Source: Verrucomicrobiota bacterium (GTDB lineage Bacteria; Verrucomicrobiota; Verrucomicrobiia; Verrucomicrobiales; Akkermansiaceae). From it: a DNA stretch of 52,614 bases. Location: NCBI GenBank assembly GCA_026397725.1, contig JAPLUI010000494.1, forward strand, positions 1 to 52,614. The letters run 5' to 3'. Under the pieces are notes generated by a model. The model made no database searches and was not told the origin of the DNA. It worked only from the letters and a program-made list of their open reading frames with translations. A program made the position numbers and the translations under genes. This document shows positions 44,128 to 50,412 of this stretch, piece by piece (position 1 is the stretch's first letter; each line of letters opens with the position of its first letter).

Positions 44128-44376
44128 TCAGTAATGCGGGCGGTAATAATGGTTGTAGAAACGCTGGTTATGATGGTGGTGCTCGTTGTTATTGGCGATC
44201 GCGTAGCCAACGAGACCGGCGGCAGCCACTCCGGCAATGGCCAACCCGGGATCCACCGATTGTTGCGGGCGTCCGTAGGCATCATAAGTGGTGGTGCAAT
44301 TCGTGCTGGTGAGAATAGCAACCGTCAGCGTAACAGCCGAGGCGAGGCGAAGCAACTTGAAAGACCGGGTGTCCAT
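44128..44376 (-). CDS. Small His/Tyr-rich lipoprotein
   Basis: This encodes 82 residues from ATG 44376. The signal sequence (LLRLASAVTLTVAILTSTNC) ends in a lipobox-like Ser-Thr-Asn-Cys. The rest has a glycine-zipper-like hydrophobic segment (PGLAIAGVAAAGLVGYAIAN) and an unusual tail rich in His, Asn and Tyr (four consecutive His, then QRFYNHYYRPHY). It is divergent from the L,D-transpeptidase gene, 207 bases away. The tail suggests metal binding (inference). No family name comes to mind. Confidence 0.55.
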   Translation of the reverse strand: MDTRSFKLLRLASAVTLTVAILTSTNCTTTYDAYGRPQQSVDPGLAIAGVAAAGLVGYAIANNNEHHHHNQRFYNHYYRPHY

Positions 44377-44583
44377 GTCTCTGTGACGGGCCGACCCCGG
44401 AATTATTCGAGCAAGCTGCAATTTTTCCGAACCATGCGGAAGCCGAATGAAGTGATCTTGATGAAGCGCCGAACCGCCTGCAGGAAACGGGGCCTCCCGG
44501 GCGAATTCTGCCAACCTCCGGTGATCGGGGGTTGCATTTGCTTGAGATTCGCCGTAATCGTCCGCCCCCGTCGCCCATTGACC

Positions 44584-45225
44584 ATGAAAGCAATCCGCCA
44601 TTTCCTCAAGTTTGCAGTCCTGCCGCTGGCCCTGCTGCTGGCCAATTGCGCCACCAAAAAGCCGCTGCCCACCACGGATGCCAACGGCAAGTTTGTCAAT
44701 CCCTATCCGGTCGGCACGTACCAGCATTTCACGACGGAACCAAGCTACCCGAAAACCTACAAGGTGTGGAAAAACAAGGAACTGCTGGGCCGCACCACCC
44801 CGGAGAACTCCCACGTCCGCATCGACCTCGCCACCCAACGCGGCCTCCTCATGAATGGCGATGAAATCGTGATGGACTATCCGATTTGCTCCGGGCGCAA
44901 AGGCCGTGAGACGCCGACGGGCGAATTCATCATCCTCGAAAAAGTCGTCGAAAAACGCTCCAACCGCTATGGCCGGATCTATGATGCCACGGATGATTGC
45001 GTCAACAGCGATGCCGACACGACCAAAGACGCCATCCCGGAGGGAGGGCGCTTTGAAGGTGCCTCCATGCGCTACTGGATGCGCCTCACCAATGACGGGG
45101 TGGGCCACCACATTGCCCCGGTGCGGCGCTATCCCGCATCCCATGCCTGCATCCGCGGCCCGGGTTCCGCCATTCCCATCGTCTATTCCAAGGTCAGACT
45201 TGGCACCAAGGTGCTCGTGGAATAG
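44584..45225 (+). CDS. L,D-transpeptidase lipoprotein (YkuD domain)
   Basis: This encodes 213 residues. The signal peptide MKAIRHFLKFAVLPLALLLA ends in the lipobox LANC, so it is a lipoprotein. The YkuD domain (~75-213) has VRIDLATQRGLLMNGDE, PICSGRKGRETPTGEFIILE, and the catalytic site with GHHIAP and SHACIRGPGSA, giving the nucleophile Cys and the preceding His. It forms 3-3 peptidoglycan crosslinks or attaches proteins to peptidoglycan in the periplasm. A ~50-residue insertion between the glycine-rich motif and the active site carries several Asp residues (DATDDCVNSDADTT). Confidence 0.88.
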   Translation: MKAIRHFLKFAVLPLALLLANCATKKPLPTTDANGKFVNPYPVGTYQHFTTEPSYPKTYKVWKNKELLGRTTPENSHVRIDLATQRGLLMNGDEIVMDYPICSGRKGRETPTGEFIILEKVVEKRSNRYGRIYDATDDCVNSDADTTKDAIPEGGRFEGASMRYWMRLTNDGVGHHIAPVRRYPASHACIRGPGSAIPIVYSKVRLGTKVLVE

Positions 45226-45300
45226 CGCCATCTCCCCCGCCCCGGCCCGTCTTGTTAGAACCCGGGCGGGCCTCCCATCCTCCTGCCAGTCCACCTCACG

Positions 45301-46566
45301 ATGATGCCCCGCACCAAGCCGGAAATCATGTCGCCGGCTGGCAACTGGACCACCCTCCATGCCGCCATGCAGGCCGGCGCTGACGCCATCTACTTCGGCT
45401 TGCGCGGTTTCAACATGCGGGACAACGCGGACAATTTCCGTCCGTCCGAGTTGCCCCGGATTGCCCGGACTTGCCATGGGGCCGGCGTCCGCGCCTATCT
45501 CGCCCTCAACACCATCATCTACGAGCATGAGGTTCGCCCGGTCCGGCGCATTCTCGAAGCCGCCGTTGCCGCTGGGATAGATGCCGTGATTGGTTGGGAT
45601 ATGGCGGTGATCCAGACGGCCACCGCGCTCGGTCTGCCGGTCTTTCTTTCCACCCAGATGTCCGTCTCGAATTCGGCGAGCCTGGCCGCATTCCATCGGG
45701 CCTTCGGCATCCGGCGCTTCGTGCTTGCCCGTGAGTGTACGCTGGCGCAAATCCGCGGCATGCGCCGCAAGCTTGGCACCCTGCTCGGCGCCGCCGCCGC
45801 GCAGATCGAAATCGAAGTCTTTGCTCACGGTGCCATGTGCGTCTCGATTAGCGGCCGCTGTTTTCTGTCCGAATCCAGCGTTGGCAAATCCGCCAACCGC
45901 GGCCAATGCACGCAACCCTGCCGCCGGCCCTATCAAATCACTGGCAGCGAAGGCGAGGTGGCCTTCCGCATGGGCGACCAGTACCTGCTCAGCCCGCAGG
46001 ACCTCTGCACGCTCCCGTTCCTCGAGCAAGTGCTCGCGGCCGGCGTCAACAGCCTCAAGCTCGAAGGCCGTGGCCGCGCCCCGGAATACGTCAGCACCGT
46101 CACCGCCGCCTATCGCCGCGCCGTGGATTTCCACTTCGACAACCGCCACCGCCCTGGCTTCAAAGCGGAATTCCAAGCACTCAAGGAGACCCTGATGAGC
46201 GGGCTGGAGGGCGTCTATCATCGCGGGCTCGCGTCCGGGTTTTACCTGGGTGCGCCGCTCGACCAATGGAGCGGCGCACCCAACAGCCAGGCCGCGACCA
46301 AGAAGCTCCACGTTGGTGAAGTCGTCAAATTCTATCGCAAGGCAGGCGCGGTGGAACTCCGCGTCTGTGATACGGAGTTTGCCATCGGCGATGAATTGCT
46401 CATTCAGGGCCCCACCACCGGCGTGGTGCGCGTGTGCGTGAACTCCATCCAAATCGACCACCAGCCGATGCCACACGCCCGCCGCGGCCAATCCGTCGCC
46501 GTGCAGCTCAACACCCCCGTGCGTCCCGGCGACCGCGTCTATCGCGTGACCAGCCGCCGCCAATAG
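45301..46566 (+). CDS. Peptidase U32-family protein (RlhA/TrhP-like)
   Basis: This encodes 421 residues; a second ATG follows immediately at 45304. The TIM-barrel-like N-terminus (EIMSPAGNWTTLHAAMQAGA, IYFGLRGFNMRDNADNF) and the U32 signature (IEVFAHGAMCVSISGRCFLS, then NRGQCTQPCRRPY) are clear, with the four conserved cysteines likely binding an Fe-S cluster. The C-terminal beta domain (~330-421) completes the short form. E. coli members RlhA and TrhP hydroxylate 23S rRNA C2501 and tRNA U34; which reaction applies here is not decidable. Older annotations call it a collagenase-like protease. It lies 76 bases after the L,D-transpeptidase gene. Confidence 0.85.
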   Translation: MMPRTKPEIMSPAGNWTTLHAAMQAGADAIYFGLRGFNMRDNADNFRPSELPRIARTCHGAGVRAYLALNTIIYEHEVRPVRRILEAAVAAGIDAVIGWDMAVIQTATALGLPVFLSTQMSVSNSASLAAFHRAFGIRRFVLARECTLAQIRGMRRKLGTLLGAAAAQIEIEVFAHGAMCVSISGRCFLSESSVGKSANRGQCTQPCRRPYQITGSEGEVAFRMGDQYLLSPQDLCTLPFLEQVLAAGVNSLKLEGRGRAPEYVSTVTAAYRRAVDFHFDNRHRPGFKAEFQALKETLMSGLEGVYHRGLASGFYLGAPLDQWSGAPNSQAATKKLHVGEVVKFYRKAGAVELRVCDTEFAIGDELLIQGPTTGVVRVCVNSIQIDHQPMPHARRGQSVAVQLNTPVRPGDRVYRVTSRRQ

Positions 46567-46635
46567 TCTCCTGAAATCCTTGCTTTGCCAAAGTGGGGCG
46601 ATAGGATCACGGGGCCGCCACCCGCTCCGATTTTC

Positions 46636-47412
46636 ATGACTATCCACCCCACCGCCCTGGTCTCGCCTGAAGCTGAACTTGCCGATGACGTGGTGGTCGG
46701 CCCCTTCGCGGTGCTCGATGGCCCGGTGAAGCTGGCGGCAGGCGTGACGGTGGGCGGGCATGTGTGGCTTGCGGGAGACACCAGCCTGGGTGAGGGGACC
46801 GCGGTGGGCTGGGGCAGCGTGATCGGGGCCGATCCGCAGGATCTGGGTTTTGATCCGGTACTCCGCTCGGGCGTGCGGATTGGCGCACGCAACACGATCC
46901 GCGAGTACGTGACGATTCATCGGGGCTCGCAGGCGGGTGCCCATACGACGCTGGGCGAGGGGAATTATCTGATGACCGGGGTGCATTTGGGCCATGATTC
47001 GCAGGTGGGGGATGGCAATGTCCTTGCCAACAACGTGCTGTTTGGCGGGCATGTGCATCTTGGCAGCCGGGCGTTTCTGGGCGGCGGTGCGGCGTTTCAC
47101 CAGTTTCTGCACATTGGGGATTTGGCGATGGTGCAAGGGAACGCCGTGGTCAGCCAGGATGTGCCACCGTATTGTGTGGCGCATGGGAAAAACCAATTGG
47201 CCGGGCTCAACACGGTGGGCTTGCGGCGTGCGGGGCTTGACGCCGCGGCGCGGACGGAACTCAAGCGGGCATATGCTTTGTTGTTTTGCTCGGGATTGTC
47301 GCTGGGCAGGGCGCTGGAGGAGGCTAACGGGATGGAGTGGAGCCTGGCGGCCAGGCGTTTGTTGGAGGCGGTCGCCAATCCCTCCCGCAAAGGGGTGATG
47401 GCGCGGGGATGA
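46636..47412 (+). CDS. lpxA: Acyl-[ACP]-UDP-N-acetylglucosamine O-acyltransferase
   Basis: This encodes 258 residues from ATG 46636 (MTIHPTALVSPEAELADDVV). It has a left-handed beta-helix of hexapeptide repeats (VGPFAV, VTVGGHVW, VRIGARNTIREYVTIHRGS, HLGHDSQVGDGNVLANNV). The catalytic His is in the GVHLGHDSQVGD loop. The C-terminal helices have NTVGLRRAGLDAAARTELKR, the LpxA pattern. It carries out the first step of lipid A synthesis in the cytoplasm, so the organism makes LPS. A possible lpxD/fabZ context is not present. The downstream gene is an LPS-export permease, a sensible neighbour. Confidence 0.92.
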   Translation: MTIHPTALVSPEAELADDVVVGPFAVLDGPVKLAAGVTVGGHVWLAGDTSLGEGTAVGWGSVIGADPQDLGFDPVLRSGVRIGARNTIREYVTIHRGSQAGAHTTLGEGNYLMTGVHLGHDSQVGDGNVLANNVLFGGHVHLGSRAFLGGGAAFHQFLHIGDLAMVQGNAVVSQDVPPYCVAHGKNQLAGLNTVGLRRAGLDAAARTELKRAYALLFCSGLSLGRALEEANGMEWSLAARRLLEAVANPSRKGVMARG

Positions 47413-47595
47413 GTGGGAAAACCGCCCCGCCTGAGGCCCCGGGTTCCGCCGGGAAACTGGCGGCGGAAATCTGACTGCAAGCACCGGCAGACCGGACTGG
47501 ATCGCTCCAAAAATCGGTCTTTGCATCCTTCCCGCAGACAACAAGCTGGACAGTCCGGCCCTCTTGCCGCCATCCTGTGTTCCGTGCGGACTGTC

Positions 47596-48975
47596 ATGTC
47601 CATTTCCCGATCCATGTTGCTGCGCTTGCTGCTCCCCCTCGCCCTTGCCGTGTTGGGAACGGGGTGCTGTGCCTTGCTCATCCCATCCGAGTTGCGCTCC
47701 ATCGAAGAACAACTCACCGGCTTCCCGGACTCAGACGTGGCCGCGCACCTCGCCCGCCCGTACGTGCTGGGCGGACTTTGCTTCCTCCCGACACTGGCCG
47801 CGCTCATTTATGCCTTCGGCGGCACCCTTGACCGCTACCTCGCCCGGCAGTTCGCCGGCATTTTCTTCATCTGCGTCGCCTCGCTGGTGCTCATCTGGTC
47901 CCTCATCGACCTGGCCGACAACCTGGGAGACTTCCGCAAAAGTTCCAACACTTTCGTCACTGCGGCCAACTTCTACCGCTTCCGCGCACCCGTCATCGTG
48001 CTGCTCCTGCTGCCATACGCCCTCCTGCTTTCCCTCATCCATGCGCTTGGCAAACTCTCTCGCAACCGCGAAATGGTCGCCATGGTCCAATCCGGGCGCA
48101 GCCTCATCCGGCTCACCACGCCGCTCATCGCCGCCGGCGTCTGGTGCAGTTTGCTCTGCCTTGGCCTCAACTATCACTGGGCTCCCACCGCCGAAGGCCG
48201 CCAAGCGGAAATCCTCGATGCCGCCCGCGGCGTGCTCATCACCGAGGCGAAACACGTCCTCTACCATAACGCGGACAACCATCGGCTCTGGATGATTGGC
48301 GCCTTCCCGAAACACTACGAAAAAGGCGAGGCGCTGCTCAACGTCGAAGTGACCACCACCCGCCACGATGGCTCCCTCGCCTCACGGCTCACCGCCAAAC
48401 GCGCCAGTTGGGATCGCCACGACAGCTCCTGGACCTTCGAGGCGCCCATCATCGGCTATTTCCATCCCGGTCGAGCCCCCGAGTTTGAAATTCCCAATCC
48501 CCCGATCCTCCGCCACGCCTGGCCGGAAACCCCTTGGCAACTGATCAAACCCGGACTCGCCGCGCCCTACCTTGGCATCCCCGACCTCAATGGCTGGCTA
48601 CGCGCCAACGCCACCAAACAGCACACCCTGCCTAACAAAAACGCCGCGGCCCCGTATCTCACCCAGTGGCACTACCGCTGGGCGCTGCCTTTCACCTGTC
48701 TCGTCACCGTCCTCCTCGCCGCGCCGCTTTCCATTCACTTCTCCCGCCGCAGTCGCGGTGGCAATATCTTCCTCGCCGTCGTCCTGTCCGCGCTGATGGT
48801 CTTCACTGCCAGCATCTGCCTGAACTTTGGCGAAGCCGGCTTGCTGCACCCGGCACTAGCCGCCTGGATGCCTAACCTCGTCTTCTCGCTCCTCGGCCTC
48901 TACCTGTTCCACCGCCGGATTGCCGGACGCCCCATCTATCAATCAGTCCTCAGGCTGTTCTCCATCATCAAGTAA
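47596..48975 (+). CDS. LptF/LptG-family LPS export permease with N-terminal extension
   Basis: This encodes 459 residues from ATG 47596. The permease core (from ~80: LDRYLARQFAGIFFICVASL) carries the N-terminal helices, a periplasmic beta-jellyroll region (~205-320: ARGVLITEAKHVLYHNADNH) and the last helices (LPFTCLVTVLLAAPLSIHFS, LFHRRIAGRP). It belongs to the YjgP/YjgQ family, which moves LPS from the inner membrane into the Lpt bridge with ATPase LptB. The first ~75 residues are additional to the usual LptF/G start and contain two hydrophobic stretches (LLRLLLPLALAVLGTGCCAL and a second near 58-74). Confidence 0.85.
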   Translation: MSISRSMLLRLLLPLALAVLGTGCCALLIPSELRSIEEQLTGFPDSDVAAHLARPYVLGGLCFLPTLAALIYAFGGTLDRYLARQFAGIFFICVASLVLIWSLIDLADNLGDFRKSSNTFVTAANFYRFRAPVIVLLLLPYALLLSLIHALGKLSRNREMVAMVQSGRSLIRLTTPLIAAGVWCSLLCLGLNYHWAPTAEGRQAEILDAARGVLITEAKHVLYHNADNHRLWMIGAFPKHYEKGEALLNVEVTTTRHDGSLASRLTAKRASWDRHDSSWTFEAPIIGYFHPGRAPEFEIPNPPILRHAWPETPWQLIKPGLAAPYLGIPDLNGWLRANATKQHTLPNKNAAAPYLTQWHYRWALPFTCLVTVLLAAPLSIHFSRRSRGGNIFLAVVLSALMVFTASICLNFGEAGLLHPALAAWMPNLVFSLLGLYLFHRRIAGRPIYQSVLRLFSIIK

Positions 48976-48993
48976 CCCGCTCCCCCCACCACC

Positions 48994-49611
48994 ATGGCCC
49001 TAGCAGAATTCTGGCACCTCCGCTCGCGTGGCCGTGAGTGTGCCGCCACCCAGCGCCCCTTTGTTCCCGGCGAACCGATCATCACCGCGCTCTTTCCCGA
49101 TCCGGAATCCGGCGACTACCTCCGGCAGGATTATGGTCTGGAGGCCTGGCAAGCCCGGCCGGCTTTGGCCGAGCCGCCGTTTTCCTCATGGCGTACCATC
49201 TATGCCGCCCCCGGTGGCGACAAGCCCCAGGAGGTCGCCAAGGAAGATCCCGAGGACATCCTGCGCCGCCTGGTTGAAGACGACCTGGACCACACCGAAA
49301 ACACCCGCTACATCCTCGCCGTCATGCTCGAGCGCAAGCGCCTGCTGCGCGAGACCGACACCCAGCGCACCCCCACCGGCATCCTCCGCATTTACGAAAA
49401 CCGCAAGACCGGCGAAGTCTATATCGTCAAGGACCCGGACATTCCCCTCAGTCAGGTGGATGCGCTGCAACAGGAGGTGTTGCAGTTTCTCGAAACCAAC
49501 ACCCGCCAACCCGCCGCCGAGCCGCCCGACGCGCCCGACTCGCCTGACGCGCCGGACGCGCCGGACATGCCGGACGCGCCGGACGCTGACGCGGCCCCGC
49601 TCAACCCGTGA
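48994..49611 (+). CDS. Conserved hypothetical protein with Pro-Asp repeat tail
   Basis: This encodes 205 residues from ATG 48994. The N-terminus (AEFWHLRSRGRECAATQRPF) has a Cys-x-x-T-x-R-P-F pattern seen in conserved hypotheticals of Verrucomicrobia and Planctomycetes. The middle is acidic and helical, with ENTRYILAVMLERKRLLRET. YENRKTGEVYIVKDPD follows. The tail is a low-complexity run of Pro-Asp-Ala/Ser-type repeats (~175-200). No enzymatic motif is visible; it is a cytoplasmic protein of unknown role. It lies 18 bases after the permease gene and 15 before the HTH gene, so probably in one transcript. Confidence 0.7.
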   Translation: MALAEFWHLRSRGRECAATQRPFVPGEPIITALFPDPESGDYLRQDYGLEAWQARPALAEPPFSSWRTIYAAPGGDKPQEVAKEDPEDILRRLVEDDLDHTENTRYILAVMLERKRLLRETDTQRTPTGILRIYENRKTGEVYIVKDPDIPLSQVDALQQEVLQFLETNTRQPAAEPPDAPDSPDAPDAPDMPDAPDADAAPLNP

Positions 49612-49626
49612 ACTCTGACTGCCGCC

Positions 49627-50280
49627 ATGTTTCTGCCGGGCTACAAGGATCTGGTAAAACCCCAATGGATTGCCACCCTTGAGGAACTCAAGGTTTCCGG
49701 CGAGCTGCCCGTGAGCGAACTCTCCCGCCGCCTGGCAATGAGCTACATGGCCGTCAAACAGTATTGTGAGACCCTTAGGAACCTCGGTTACCTCGAACGC
49801 TTGCGAGCCCCGCGCAGCGAAGTCGGACGCCCGGAAATCTTCTACCGCCTCGCGCCCAAGGCGGACTTGCTCTTTCCGCAGGCCGGGGTCGGGTTCGCGC
49901 TGGATTTGTTGGAGAAGCTCAAGGTCATGTTTGGTGAGAGCGCTCCGGAGCGTCTCATTTTCCAGTATCTCCAACACCAGCAGGAACGCTGGAAACCCCA
50001 CCTCGCCAAGGCCAGGTCGCTCGTCGGGAAAGCCACCTTGCTGGTTGCCTTGAGGGAGCAGGAAGGTTGCTTCGCCCGCTGCAAATATGACTCCGAAAAC
50101 GGCTTCCGCATCGAGGAATACCATCATCCGCTCCAGCCCGTCTTTGCCAAGTACCCGCGTGCCATCGGCATGGAACTGCGCATGCTCGAAGCCCTCCTCG
50201 GCACCCGCGTCACCCGCCGCGAAATCCCCGGCGGTCGCCACCACCCGGCCCGCGTCGACTACGAGGTGGCCACCCTCTGA
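49627..50280 (+). CDS. HTH regulator, SufR/ArsR-like
   Basis: This encodes 217 residues. The N-terminal winged helix-turn-helix (~12-75) has LEELKVSGELPVSELSRRLA, MSYMAVKQYCETLRNLGYLE and the wing VGRPEIFYRLAPKADLLFP. The C-terminal part follows the layout of SufR-type regulators (ERLIFQYLQHQQERW; then FRIEEYHHPLQPVFAKYP and IGMELRMLEALLGTRVTRRE). The cysteines that hold the Fe-S cluster in SufR (in H-N-C-P, near G-x-E, and at C-x-Y) are replaced: YHHP, AIGME and HPARVDYEV. It may have lost Fe-S sensing, or belong to another branch (inference). Confidence 0.75.
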   Translation: MFLPGYKDLVKPQWIATLEELKVSGELPVSELSRRLAMSYMAVKQYCETLRNLGYLERLRAPRSEVGRPEIFYRLAPKADLLFPQAGVGFALDLLEKLKVMFGESAPERLIFQYLQHQQERWKPHLAKARSLVGKATLLVALREQEGCFARCKYDSENGFRIEEYHHPLQPVFAKYPRAIGMELRMLEALLGTRVTRREIPGGRHHPARVDYEVATL

Positions 50281-50292
50281 ACCTAACAACTG

Positions 50293-50312
50293 GCTTTCCG
50301 CCCTGCCGGAAA
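50293..50312 (+). terminator. Short hairpin after the HTH gene
   Basis: CTTTCCG-CCCTGC-CGGAAAG forms a perfect seven-bp stem 13 bases past the stop at 50280. No T-run follows, so as a rho-independent terminator it is weak. It separates the regulator from the lipoprotein gene beginning at 50413. Confidence 0.4.
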
Positions 50313-50412
50313 GCTGCAATGGGTGATCTGCCACATGCCATTGCCAAGTATTGAGCAATTTTGAATAGCCCGCCACCCCATTGCGTCGAAACCCGCGAAA
50401 GCCATCATTCCC

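Noticed and set aside
45240..45275. A possible terminator hairpin (GGCCCG...CGGGCC) after the L,D-transpeptidase gene
   Set aside because: It has a long loop and no T-run; the pairing is within what GC-rich sequence gives by chance.
44128..47712. A 1194-codon minus-strand open frame opposite the L,D-transpeptidase, U32 and lpxA genes
   Set aside because: The plus-strand genes have clear family motifs. Only the last ~82 codons (44128-44376), outside those genes, look real.
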